Shown: positions 36,419 to 45,130 of the stretch, in pieces | Position numbering within the stretch: the first letter of the stretch is position 1 | Layout: each line of letters opens with the position of its first letter | The notes under the pieces: generated by a model | The model's database searches: none | What the model saw: the letters and a program-made list of their open reading frames with translations, nothing else | Told to the model about the DNA's origin: nothing | NCBI RefSeq assembly: GCF_014873485.1 | Contig: NZ_JADBDT010000001.1 | Coordinates: 868,001-932,000 of the forward strand | Length of the DNA: 64,000 nucleotides | Reading direction: 5' to 3' | Source of the DNA: Sphingopyxis sp. OAS728 | Lineage (GTDB): Bacteria; Pseudomonadota; Alphaproteobacteria; Sphingomonadales; Sphingomonadaceae | Program-made: the position numbers and the translations under genes

Positions 36419-37258
36419 ATGAACCGGACACTCAGCTTCACCTTCGCGTTGATCGCGCTCTCGCTTGCAGCCTGCGACAAGGAAGCGACCGGCCAGGTCG
36501 CGGCCGTTGTCAACGGAGAAGAAATCACTCTCCAGGAAATCAATGCCGAACTTGGCAGCACACCCATCCCCGACGGTGTAGATAAAAAGGTCGTCCAGCA
36601 GGCCGCACTCCAAAGAATTGTTGAACGGCGCCTTCTCGCCCAAGCCGCGCGGGACGATGAAATCGACAAAACCCCCGATTATCTTCTGCGCGAACGCCAA
36701 CTGCGTGATGCGCTTCTCGTCCAACTCATGAGCCAGCGCGCCGAGCGCGCCTTGAAAGTGCCCGGCGAGCAGGAAATCGACAAGTTTATCGCCGACAATC
36801 CCGTTATGTTCGGCGAGCGCAAGATATTGGCAGTCGATCGTATCCAATTCGCGCTGCCGAAAAATGTCGATCAGCTCAAGGCCCTTGAAAACGATCATTC
36901 TATGGAGGCAGTGGCAGCTCGCCTCAAACAGATGGGGATCGAGTTTCGCCGGGATGCGACGCAGGTCGATTCCGCAGCGCTCGGCCAACAGCGACTGCAA
37001 CAGATTCGCGCGCTGCCCGCTGGCGAACCATTTGTCGTTCCGGAGAATGGTGTTGTAACTGTAGGCGTGGTGACCGGGGAGCGGGCGGAGCCCGTACCTG
37101 CGGCAAATGCGCGCCCTCTCGCAGTTCAGGCTCTTCGCAACAAGCAGCTGAGTGAAACGATGCAGCAGCGGCTGAAACAAAGCCGTGCCGGTGCAGAAAT
37201 TCAGTATCAGCCTGGCTTTGCACCGGCCGCCGCTAAAGGCGACGGCGCAAAAAAATAG
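36419..37258 (+). CDS. epsD: EpsD family peptidyl-prolyl isomerase-like lipoprotein
   Basis: This 279-residue protein begins with a lipoprotein signal peptide whose lipobox is SLAACDK, so it is probably anchored to a membrane by Cys20. A SurA N-like helical domain follows (VAAVVNGEEITLQEINAEL, about residues 27-125), and then the parvulin-like part seen in EpsD proteins. EpsD of this type sits with exosortase and exopolysaccharide genes and is thought to assist folding of outer membrane or export components. It starts four bases after epsI. The next gene is 209 bp away, and a CCCCAC-ATC-GTGGGG hairpin at 37271-37285, without a T run, sits just after the stop. Confidence 0.87.
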   Translation: MNRTLSFTFALIALSLAACDKEATGQVAAVVNGEEITLQEINAELGSTPIPDGVDKKVVQQAALQRIVERRLLAQAARDDEIDKTPDYLLRERQLRDALLVQLMSQRAERALKVPGEQEIDKFIADNPVMFGERKILAVDRIQFALPKNVDQLKALENDHSMEAVAARLKQMGIEFRRDATQVDSAALGQQRLQQIRALPAGEPFVVPENGVVTVGVVTGERAEPVPAANARPLAVQALRNKQLSETMQQRLKQSRAGAEIQYQPGFAPAAAKGDGAKK

Positions 37259-37467
37259 CGGATAGGGACGCCCCACATCGTGGGGATCCCGGCGAGGGTA
37301 GATGGATGTGGGAGGCGGCCAGCTCTCCCCTGCCCGATCATCCACGGCAACGGTGATGAGTCCAGACCAGTGTCGGTTACCGCCGCCTACGACGAGCCAG
37401 CACGCACCAGACTTATGCGCGCGGTCGTCTCAGCGCCCCACGGCACGGCGAACCGGAGTTTGAATAG

Positions 37468-38562
37468 ATGAGACTATTATTCGCGTTACCCGGCTTCCAT
37501 CGCTACGATCGCGGTGCCGAAGTCGCCTTGCTGTCGGTGGCCGATGCGCTCGCACGCAGCGGTGAGGACGTTACCGTGATGGGCTCGGGAGAAAGCCGCG
37601 GCGACGTCGCATACAAATTTCGCCATGTACCCGCAGTCCGACGCGAACACTTTGAACGTTTTCCTCATTTCCCGCCCTTCCGGAGCGAGACAGCTTGGGA
37701 AGATGCCAGCTTTGCACCCGGATTGCTCGCAGCTTATAAGCCTTCAGCCTATGACGCGGTCATAACCTGCTCCTTTCCCTTTACCCATTGGGCGCTAAGA
37801 CGCCCCTCTCCTGTGAAACCACTGCAGATTTTTGTTACGCAGAATGGTGACTGGCCGGCCTTCGCATCCAATTCCGAATACCGAAGTTTTGCGTGTGATG
37901 GTCTCATATGCACCAATCCCGATTATCTGGCACGCAACGAGCAACGATGGAAATGCGCGCTAATCCCGAATGGCGTCGACCTTGCGCGCTTTCGACCAGG
38001 TCCACTCGATCGTGCCCGTTTCGGCCTTCCGGAAGATCGCCCGATAATTCTCATGGTTAGCGCCTTCATCGCGACAAAGCGCGTTATGGATGCCATCCGC
38101 GCGGTCGCTAAACTCGAAGACGCCTTTCTCGTCGTTGCAGGCGACGGCCCGCTTCGCGACGAGGGCCAAGCCCTTGCGGATGCGCTGCTTCCGGGCCGCT
38201 TCAAGCGGGTTAGTCTCGCCGCAGCGGAAATGCCGATGCTCTATCGCTCGGCGGATGCGTTTCTGCATATGTCGCTGCTCGAATCCTTCGGGAACGTCTT
38301 CATCGAGGCTTGGGCAACCGGGCTTCCGGTGATCGGGCACGACAGCGATCGACTGCGGTGGATTCTCGGTAAAAACGCCGAGTTCCTCTGTGATACCGAA
38401 AATCAAGCCGCACTTGTAAGCACGCTGCAGGCCGCCCTTGCTCGCGGACCTGCTCGGACGGAGCACCCCGACGGAATCGAACGCTTTTCCTGGTCTACCA
38501 TAGCAGACCAGTACCGCGAATTTATTACCGGCCTGCTGGCCGCGCGACCGTCAGTTCGCTAG
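37468..38562 (+). CDS. Glycosyltransferase family 4
   Basis: The 364-residue cytoplasmic enzyme is a retaining GT-B glycosyltransferase of family 4. The N-terminal half begins [20 protein letters not shown]. The C-terminal half has [30 protein letters not shown] and the EX7E motif in [21 protein letters not shown], which binds the nucleotide sugar. It would add one sugar to the lipid-linked repeat unit of the exopolysaccharide. The donor cannot be read from sequence. Its end overlaps the convergent decarboxylase gene by 12 bases. Confidence 0.9.
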   Translation: MRLLFALPGFHRYDRGAEVALLSVADALARSGEDVTVMGSGESRGDVAYKFRHVPAVRREHFERFPHFPPFRSETAWEDASFAPGLLAAYKPSAYDAVITCSFPFTHWALRRPSPVKPLQIFVTQNGDWPAFASNSEYRSFACDGLICTNPDYLARNEQRWKCALIPNGVDLARFRPGPLDRARFGLPEDRPIILMVSAFIATKRVMDAIRAVAKLEDAFLVVAGDGPLRDEGQALADALLPGRFKRVSLAAAEMPMLYRSADAFLHMSLLESFGNVFIEAWATGLPVIGHDSDRLRWILGKNAEFLCDTENQAALVSTLQAALARGPARTEHPDGIERFSWSTIADQYREFITGLLAARPSVR

Positions 38563-39513
38563 CTGCCGGAAATAATCGATAGTCTTCACCAAGCCGTCGC
38601 GAAGCGCAATCGAAGGCTCCCAATCCAGCTCGGCACGCGCGAGGGAAATGTCGGGTTTACGCTGGGTGGGGTCGTCCGAGGGCAGCGGAAGCTGTACCAG
38701 CTTCGACCGGGCGCCGGTCATGTCGATCACCAGTTCGGCAAGTTCTCTAATGGTAAATTCTACAGGATTTCCGATGTTCACGGGGCCCGTAAACCCATCT
38801 CGAGAAGTCATCAGGCGCAAGAGACCTTCGACGAGGTCATCGACATAGCAGAAGCTCCGGGTCTGCGAACCGTCGCCGAAGATCGTAATGTCCTCGCCGC
38901 GTAGGGCTTGCATGATGAAGTTGGAAACAACGCGGCCGTCCGACGGATGCATTCTCGGGCCGTATGTGTTGAAGATGCGCGCGACCTTCACATCGATTCC
39001 ATGTTGCCTATGATAATCGAAAAAGAGGGTTTCGGCGCAGCGTTTCCCCTCATCGTAACAGCTGCGTAGACCGATCGGATTGACGTTGCCCCAATAGCTT
39101 TCGGTCTGCGGATGCTGCGTCGGATCACCATAAACTTCGCTCGTTGAAGCCTGGAGGATGGGTACCTTGATACGCTTTGCTAGCCCAAGCATGTTGATCG
39201 AGCCGATGACCGAGACTTTCGTCGTCTGCACAGGATCATGCTGATAGTGGATTGGCGACGCGGGACACGCCAGATTGAATATAGCGTCGACTTCCACAAA
39301 AAGCGGCAGACAGACATCGTGGCGGAGAAATTCAAAACGGGGGTGGCCCAACAAATGGGCTATATTCGCCTTAGCGCCAGTGAACAGATTATCGACGCAG
39401 AGCACTTCGTCACCCGCTGCAATCAGCCGGTCGATGAGATGCGATCCAACGAACCCGGCCCCGCCGGTAACCAATACCCTTCGGGCCGAGAAATATTGGC
39501 GTGCCATTATCAT
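38551..39513 (-). CDS. UDP-glucuronate decarboxylase (UDP-xylose synthase)
   Basis: This 320-residue extended SDR has [10 protein letters not shown] for NAD binding (16-25), [13 protein letters not shown] (79-91) and STSEVYGDP. It also has the catalytic Tyr153 and Lys157 in YDEGKR, a combination specific for the UXS family rather than epimerases. It converts UDP-glucuronate to UDP-xylose in the cytosol with loss of CO2. Together with GalU at 57534 it would provide UDP-xylose, but a UDP-glucose dehydrogenase, which should make the UDP-glucuronate, is not in this window. The start at 39513 or the Met two codons on (39507) are both possible; GGGGGGA lies just upstream of both. Confidence 0.92.
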   Translation of the reverse strand: MIMARQYFSARRVLVTGGAGFVGSHLIDRLIAAGDEVLCVDNLFTGAKANIAHLLGHPRFEFLRHDVCLPLFVEVDAIFNLACPASPIHYQHDPVQTTKVSVIGSINMLGLAKRIKVPILQASTSEVYGDPTQHPQTESYWGNVNPIGLRSCYDEGKRCAETLFFDYHRQHGIDVKVARIFNTYGPRMHPSDGRVVSNFIMQALRGEDITIFGDGSQTRSFCYVDDLVEGLLRLMTSRDGFTGPVNIGNPVEFTIRELAELVIDMTGARSKLVQLPLPSDDPTQRKPDISLARAELDWEPSIALRDGLVKTIDYFRQLAN

Positions 39514-39652
39514 TGTCCCCCCAAATGTTCACAGCCTTCCTAGACACCGGACCGGCGAATGCATAGGGACGATGTGATTTGAGTGGCAAATTGAGACACC
39601 TGCAGCGCAAATTCGTACGGGCTCACCAGTCCCATAAAAGGTTGGCGTCACA

Positions 39653-40816
39653 ATGATCATTTCTCTCGCCTGGATCGTGATGCTGCCCCTTTCGTTCTCC
39701 CTCGTCTACTTGGGGGTAGAATTGGCATTCGGCTTGCGCCCTCTGCCGGACGAAGTTTGGAAGGGCTTCGATCGCCCCAGAAAGGTGACCATTTTGATCC
39801 CCGCGCATAACGAGAGCGCAGGGATCTCGCTCACCGTGAGCGCGCTTCGGGCGGCAGCGCCGACCGCAGAAATTGTGGTCGTTGCTGACAATTGCGACGA
39901 CGATACAGCGTGGCTTGCGCAGCAAGAAGGGGCGACGGTCGCCGTGCGCCACGACAGAGAGCGGCGTGGAAAAGGTTTTGCCTTGGCGTTCGGACGTGAG
40001 GTCCTCGAGCGCGACCCGCCCGAAGTCGTTATTATCATCGACGCCGACTGCCGCCTCGCTCCCGGCAGCGCGGAGCGACTGGCGTTGCGTGCGCTGGTAT
40101 CCGGATTGCCTGTGCAGGCTTCAAATTTGCTAACGTCGGATCGAGCTTCGCCGCTGGTGGCTGTTTCGAATTTCGCGATGCTCGTCAAAAACCTCGTACG
40201 TGCGCGGGGCATCACGCGGTTAGGCGGCGGCGCGATGCTTTTTGGAACTGGCATGGGGTTCTGCTGGCCCCTCTTCGCGCGGCTCCCCCTCGCCACGGGA
40301 GACGCCGTCGAAGATCTAAGTCTGGGTTTGTGGCTCGCCAGACAGGGCGTACCCGTCGACCTCGACGATCGTGCCTTGGTAACGAGCAACGCGGCGCCGA
40401 TTGAGAGCAGTCGCGCCCAGCGCAGCCGTTGGGAGCATGGGTTCCTGCGCACGGCTGCGGTTAAGGGCGTGCCTCTGATAATGGAGGGCCTTTTAAAGCG
40501 CTCTCGAAACTTGACGAGCTTAGGTGCGCATCTGCTCGTCCCACCCCTGGCACTTCTAATGCTCCTGTCAGTCACCGCGTTGGCGGCCGTCGCAGCGGTG
40601 GGATTCTGGAAGGGCTATTGGCTGCCCCTCATCATCGGAGGAAGCGCCTTCACCTTCGCGATCATAATGCTTCTGATCAGCTGGTGGAACTATGGAAGGG
40701 CCGTGTTGCCCTTTGCCGACCTTCTGCGCGTACCGTTTTACATTTTATGGAAGATACCGATTTACATCGGTTTCTTCACTCGTAACCAGAAAGACTGGAA
40801 CCGGACGCAGCGGTGA
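39653..40816 (+). CDS. Membrane glycosyltransferase family 2
   Basis: The 387-residue protein has an N-terminal membrane helix and a GT-A catalytic domain. The domain carries VTILIPAHNESAGI, the metal-binding DxD as IIIDADCRLA and a QxxRW-like SRAQRSRWEHG. Two or three C-terminal helices follow (PPLALLMLLSVTALAAV and PLIIGGSAFTFAIIMLLIS). Processive and non-processive family 2 enzymes with this layout transfer sugars to lipid-linked acceptors at the inner face of the membrane. It overlaps the convergent WecB/TagA gene by 41 bases and is divergent from the decarboxylase gene 139 bp away. Confidence 0.9.
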   Translation: MIISLAWIVMLPLSFSLVYLGVELAFGLRPLPDEVWKGFDRPRKVTILIPAHNESAGISLTVSALRAAAPTAEIVVVADNCDDDTAWLAQQEGATVAVRHDRERRGKGFALAFGREVLERDPPEVVIIIDADCRLAPGSAERLALRALVSGLPVQASNLLTSDRASPLVAVSNFAMLVKNLVRARGITRLGGGAMLFGTGMGFCWPLFARLPLATGDAVEDLSLGLWLARQGVPVDLDDRALVTSNAAPIESSRAQRSRWEHGFLRTAAVKGVPLIMEGLLKRSRNLTSLGAHLLVPPLALLMLLSVTALAAVAAVGFWKGYWLPLIIGGSAFTFAIIMLLISWWNYGRAVLPFADLLRVPFYILWKIPIYIGFFTRNQKDWNRTQR

Positions 40817-41573
40817 GGCGAGCAGATCTGTCCTTTTGCCAGCGCCGCCAGATCAAGAATATTTCGGGGCCGTCGACAAGGTAGCGACGCCACAGCCGGC
40901 GGGGTTCGGTCGCCAACCGGAAGAGCCATTCCAAGCTCGCGCCCTGCATCCAGAGTGGGGCCCGCCTTTTCGCGCCCGTAAGAAACGCGAGCGATGCACC
41001 CACGCAAAGCGCAACGCCTCGCGCCCGGCCGCGCTCTAGTATTTCAGAACAAACGAGTTCGCTCTGTGGAGCCCCAATTACGAAGAAAATGACATCGGCG
41101 CCGCTGGCTTCGACGAACTCGGCTATCTCGGTGCGCGCTTTGGCATTGTGCCGAACTCCCATAGGCGGCTGGTGAAACTGCCACGCAAACCTCGGATAGC
41201 GCTGAGCGATGTCGTGATGAAACTGTGCATCACCTCCTACAACAGCTATCTTTCCCGAAAGGAGCACGTCCTCCAGCAAATCGCGGGTCAGATCGCTTCC
41301 CCGCACCAGCGGGAGATCCAAGCCAGACCATGATGCCAACCGCTGCAAGATGCGGCTGTCGCAAACGCAAAGCGTTGCGCGCTCATAGCTTCCGATATGC
41401 GCCGGATCCTGCGATCTGTACAATTGGACAATGTGATCGACATTGGGAGTGACGACATAGCTGAACGACTGCCCACTAGCGAGATCTGCCACTCGGGCGC
41501 CGACCGACGCGGCCGACCATCGATCAAACATCATTCCCAAAAACTCGCAGCGAAGTGCGCCCTCCCCGATCAT
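40776..41573 (-). CDS. WecB/TagA/CpsF family glycosyltransferase (GT26)
   Basis: The 265-residue protein matches glycosyltransferase family 26 (WecG, TagA). It has YVVTPNVDHIVQLYRS near the N-terminus, then VVGGDAQFHHDIAQRYP and IFFVIGAPQSELV. The C-terminal GASLAFLTGAKRRAPLW is followed by LEWLFRLATEPRRLWRRYLVDGP, the typical membrane-associating end. Such enzymes transfer N-acetylmannosaminuronate, N-acetylmannosamine or glucose to undecaprenyl-diphosphate sugars, so this may add the second sugar. Its ATG overlaps the TGA of the upstream TPR gene (ATGA, 41573-41570), which implies coupling. Confidence 0.9.
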   Translation of the reverse strand: MIGEGALRCEFLGMMFDRWSAASVGARVADLASGQSFSYVVTPNVDHIVQLYRSQDPAHIGSYERATLCVCDSRILQRLASWSGLDLPLVRGSDLTRDLLEDVLLSGKIAVVGGDAQFHHDIAQRYPRFAWQFHQPPMGVRHNAKARTEIAEFVEASGADVIFFVIGAPQSELVCSEILERGRARGVALCVGASLAFLTGAKRRAPLWMQGASLEWLFRLATEPRRLWRRYLVDGPEIFLIWRRWQKDRSARLTAASGSSLSGYE

Positions 41574-43147
41574 CGCGTCACAATCCGGCCGAACAGACCA
41601 TTGGGTGGCGGCTGACCGGGCAGAAGGTCGACACCATATAAGGTGGTGGCATTAGTTATCCCTTTCAACGCCTCGGCAGTGCATGGTTGCTTCAATCGGG
41701 TGCAAACGTCGTTATAAAGTTTCCAGCCACTGAGAAGTGCAGGCGCTGCACGGGTCAAGCGCCTTGAGGTTGCAAGCGCTTCACGGTCCTGCCCGGTCTC
41801 TAAGAGCCAGTCAACATAGGCCTTAGTCATATGCGAGTTCTGAGAATTTTCCCTTAAACCCTGACGCCATACGCGGCGCGCATTCTCGAAGTCGTCGCGA
41901 CGTTCATAGATGCGCGCGGCCAGTGACCATGCCCTCTCCTGGGCAGGGCATTGGCTCACAGCGACTTGCGCTGACCTGAGCGCACCCGAAAGATCATTTT
42001 TTTGAAGCCTCGCCTCGGCATCAACCGTCGACGCCAGGCAGTGGGTCTTGTCCTTACCCAGAATCTGCTGAGCCAGCGTGCCGGCGTCATTCCAGCGGCC
42101 TTCGCGCGCTGCGAGGCTCGCGTCAACTGCGTGCCGATCTTCTCCGCCAAGGCCGCCAAGCACGGCGCGTGCGCTCGCGACCTTCCCGCGATCCGCAAGA
42201 TATTCTGCGAGGGCAAGCTTAACGGGCTTCGATCCAGTCGACGTTATGGCCTTCAAACTTTCGCGGTCCAATCCGTCCGGAATATATTCACGCACGACCG
42301 CGAAAATGGCTCGAAGCTGTTGCTCGGGAAGCTTTGGATCGGCGAGCAACGCCGTGATCAACCGTATTGCATCTTGGGGGCGCCCATCCTTGAACGAGAA
42401 ATTTGCTTCATCAAGCCGCACGTCCCGATTATCGGGCGCAAGCGTCCGCAGGAGCGCGAACTGGCTTCGCATTCCCGGCGCGTCGCGCATCACCCGGAAC
42501 ACCTCGAGCCTCGTCATCACCACACCCACGGTCTCGGCTTTTGAAACCCCGTAATTAGCCAGTACCCGAAGCGCGTTGGCCGGTTCACCTCTGCGAACGG
42601 CGACACGTGCTTTCAGAATGACGCCGCCTTCGTTATTTGGGTCTTGAGAAAGAATCTTATCGGCATACGCATCCGCCTCGGCGAACCGACTGCGGATGAC
42701 GGCATGGAGGCCGCGTATCAACAAAGCTTCGGGCTCGGCGGGATTGAGCGACAGTATCGCGTCTGTCGCCTCGAGAGATTCGCGCAAATTTCCGGTCTGG
42801 AGGCCAAGTTGCGAGACCGCTTGGAGGGCCTCCATATTGGTGGGATCCAGTGACATCGCATTGCTGTATGCGTCGTAGGCACCGGGCAAGGAACCGGCGG
42901 TCATTTCAATTCGCCCCCGCAGTATGTGGAACTGCGGCTCATCGTCGCGCAAGGCAATCGCCTCGTTGATTGCGATGCGGGCCTCGCCGAGCCGGCGTTG
43001 CTCAAGAAGCGATTGCGCCTGCATTGCCCCCTCGGCGGCAGCAGCATCAGACCGGCCGCAGGCTGTGAGCGCAGCGCAAATTGTCAAGGAAAAAGCGATT
43101 AAAATTGTCCCATGTCGGGGCGCATTTCGTATCATACTACCCATCAT
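41570..43147 (-). CDS. TPR-repeat lipoprotein of exopolysaccharide/exosortase locus
   Basis: This 525-residue protein has a lipoprotein signal peptide with lipobox ALTACGRSD. The remainder is helical with many tetratricopeptide repeats, for instance QSLLEQRRLGEARIAINEAI and AYDAYSNAMSLDPTNMEAL. It resembles the TPR proteins (PrsT-like) found with exosortases. In comparable systems TPR lipoproteins act as scaffolds for polymer export across the periplasm. The start is one of several nearby Met codons (43147, 43144, 43135). It is divergent from the export gene at 43247, with 99 bp between them; GGTAG and CTACC arms near 43171-43196 could form a small operator. Confidence 0.85.
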   Translation of the reverse strand: MMGSMIRNAPRHGTILIAFSLTICAALTACGRSDAAAAEGAMQAQSLLEQRRLGEARIAINEAIALRDDEPQFHILRGRIEMTAGSLPGAYDAYSNAMSLDPTNMEALQAVSQLGLQTGNLRESLEATDAILSLNPAEPEALLIRGLHAVIRSRFAEADAYADKILSQDPNNEGGVILKARVAVRRGEPANALRVLANYGVSKAETVGVVMTRLEVFRVMRDAPGMRSQFALLRTLAPDNRDVRLDEANFSFKDGRPQDAIRLITALLADPKLPEQQLRAIFAVVREYIPDGLDRESLKAITSTGSKPVKLALAEYLADRGKVASARAVLGGLGGEDRHAVDASLAAREGRWNDAGTLAQQILGKDKTHCLASTVDAEARLQKNDLSGALRSAQVAVSQCPAQERAWSLAARIYERRDDFENARRVWRQGLRENSQNSHMTKAYVDWLLETGQDREALATSRRLTRAAPALLSGWKLYNDVCTRLKQPCTAEALKGITNATTLYGVDLLPGQPPPNGLFGRIVTR

Positions 43148-43246
43148 GAGCCAGTATTCCGCGGGTTAACGTGGTAGCCAAAGACTATGGCCTACCTTAT
43201 AAAGGTCATCGTTGAACTGTCGACAGGTCACTGAGGTATCTCCCGA

Positions 43247-43891
43247 ATGATTAGAATTTTGCTCTCCGGTGGGATCATCGCAGCAATCGCCGGGCTGCCG
43301 GTCGTTCATGCGCAGGCCCCCGAGGCACTTCCCTCCGAACCCAGGCTCACGACCGCGAGCGGCGCAGCGGCGACGTCCACGGCCTCGACCTATCGCATCA
43401 ATGCCGGGGACGAACTGGAAATATACGTCTGGGGGGAAGAGCGCCTTCAACGCAAGGTTAAAGTCCTTCCCGACGGGACAATGGCTTTCCCGCTCGTAGG
43501 TCAGATCAAGGTCCAAGGATTTCTGCCTTCTGAAGTGGAGGGATTGATCACGAACGGGTTGAGCGCCCAATATGTCGGTGCTGTCCCGCAGGTTACGGTC
43601 TCGGTCGTCGCTGCTTCCGGGATGCAATTTTCGGTCATGGGTCGGGTGAAGTCGCCGGGGACATTCTCACCGGGACGTTATGTCAATGTTCTTGAAGCCT
43701 TGAGCATGGCCGGTGGGCCTGCGGAGTTTGCGAACCTCGACAATGTGGTGATCATTCGCAAATCGAACGAGCAGCTAACAACACTGAATGTGCGCCTTGC
43801 CCCGTTATTCAAATCGGGGGTTGACGCGAAAGATGTGGCGCGCGCCAATATTTTGCGCATCGAAACCGGCGACACTGTAATCGTGCGCTGA
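43247..43891 (+). CDS. Polysaccharide export protein (Wza/GumB-like)
   Basis: The 214-residue protein has a cleavable signal peptide ending VHAQ and no lipobox. The export domain is visible as YRINAGDELEIYVWGEERLQRKVKVLPDGTMAFP (given here only to mark residues about 48-82; one helix and strands), then PLVGQIKVQG. One SLBB domain follows, from FSVMGRVKSPGTF to the end. Such proteins form the periplasmic part of the polysaccharide export channel. The short form with a single SLBB domain is common in sphingomonads and probably needs a separate outer-membrane partner, which could be the barrel encoded next (43911). It is the first gene of a plus-strand operon with the barrel, Wzz-like and CpsD-like genes. 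Confidence 0.92.
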   Translation: MIRILLSGGIIAAIAGLPVVHAQAPEALPSEPRLTTASGAAATSTASTYRINAGDELEIYVWGEERLQRKVKVLPDGTMAFPLVGQIKVQGFLPSEVEGLITNGLSAQYVGAVPQVTVSVVAASGMQFSVMGRVKSPGTFSPGRYVNVLEALSMAGGPAEFANLDNVVIIRKSNEQLTTLNVRLAPLFKSGVDAKDVARANILRIETGDTVIVR

Positions 43892-43910
43892 TGAACCGGG
43901 GGATTTTCTG

Positions 43911-45119
43911 ATGAAGAAGCTCGCTTCTTCCTTGGTTGCGGTAATTCTTGCCTGTCAGGCACAAGTTGCGCTTGCTCAGTCAGAACCCGAGGCCTCTCTC
44001 GAAGTCTCGATCGGAGGCGGTCTCGCTACCAATCCCTATCTTTACGCCGATGCAGAGACTGCAGGCTCGGTCACCCTCAGTGTTTCGCCATCGATCATCT
44101 ATGAGGACGAGCTGGGCGACACGAGGCTCGGAGGAAATCTTCGTGTCTCGCAATATACCAATCGATATGGCAGTGACATTGCAGCACGCGTGGAAGCTTC
44201 CGCACAGCGGATGCTTGACGAGCTGACCAGCGTTAGCATCTCGTCTTCCGTTCAAACCGCACGTTCGGCGGTCCAGGACGGCTTGATTTTCGACGCCAGC
44301 GCATCGCCCGGCTCAGGCCCCATCGAACCGCCTGAGCTTCCCGTCATCGATACTACTATCGCCGGCACCCGCGCTCGCATTACCAATGTCAGCACCAGCG
44401 TCGGGCTCTCTCGCGTCCTCGATGAAGTTAGCTCGGCGAACGCAAGCATAACGCTTGGCGGGACCTATATCGGTGGCGGTGTCGGCTTTGATTATCGGAA
44501 TGCCTCCGCGCAGCTAGGTTATGAGCGGAAGCTTTCGGAGCGCACTTCGCTTACCCTTGGATCGCAGTTTGGCGTGGTCGATTATCTTGGAAGACGGACG
44601 GGAGACAGTTTTATCGTCTCGCCTCGCGTCGGAGTGAGCCAAAAGCTGAGCGACCGTCTAAGTGTCGTGGCCGACGCCGGGATTTCCTATGTTGATACCG
44701 ATATCGGCGCGGGCTTTCGCAGCAAAACCATATCTTTTGCGGGGAGCGTGGGTATTTGCGACCGCGGTCCCAATCAAAATCTCTGTTTCTCCGCCGGTCG
44801 CAGCGCGCAGCCGACGGCATTGGGCGGCGTATCGACCGTGACGACGGCGTCGCTGAGCTATGACACGCAGCTGTCGGCTGTCGATCGTGTGTCCCTGACA
44901 GCACGCTATGGACGGACGAACCAGGATGGCCGCGGTCTCCCACTTTCGCGCATCACGGAATTGGTGGGTGCGCTCGCAACCTACACGCGCAGGCTCAGTG
45001 AGCGCGTCGCGTTAACCGTTACCCCGAGCTATTCGAAGATTTACGACGATCGCGAAAAACGCGACGCGAATTTCGCGCTGATGGTCGGATTAACCGTCAT
45101 ATTTGGAGACCAGCGCTAG
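43911..45119 (+). CDS. Outer membrane beta-barrel protein of the export operon
   Basis: The 402-residue protein has a signal peptide cleaved near ALAQ. It is beta-rich throughout, with alternating residues and glycine turns (NASITLGGTYIGGGVG, SLTLGSQFGVVDYLG), and ends in VGLTVIFGDQR. This resembles the PEP-CTERM-system-associated outer membrane proteins found next to Wza and Wzz genes, proposed to form the pore for exopolysaccharide. The gene lies 19 bases after the Wza-like gene and its stop overlaps the GTG of the next frame. Exact homology was not checked. Residues 285-300 contain the only two cysteines of the mature protein, which could form a disulfide. Confidence 0.85.
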   Translation: MKKLASSLVAVILACQAQVALAQSEPEASLEVSIGGGLATNPYLYADAETAGSVTLSVSPSIIYEDELGDTRLGGNLRVSQYTNRYGSDIAARVEASAQRMLDELTSVSISSSVQTARSAVQDGLIFDASASPGSGPIEPPELPVIDTTIAGTRARITNVSTSVGLSRVLDEVSSANASITLGGTYIGGGVGFDYRNASAQLGYERKLSERTSLTLGSQFGVVDYLGRRTGDSFIVSPRVGVSQKLSDRLSVVADAGISYVDTDIGAGFRSKTISFAGSVGICDRGPNQNLCFSAGRSAQPTALGGVSTVTTASLSYDTQLSAVDRVSLTARYGRTNQDGRGLPLSRITELVGALATYTRRLSERVALTVTPSYSKIYDDREKRDANFALMVGLTVIFGDQR

Positions 45120-45130
45120 TGGAGGAGACA

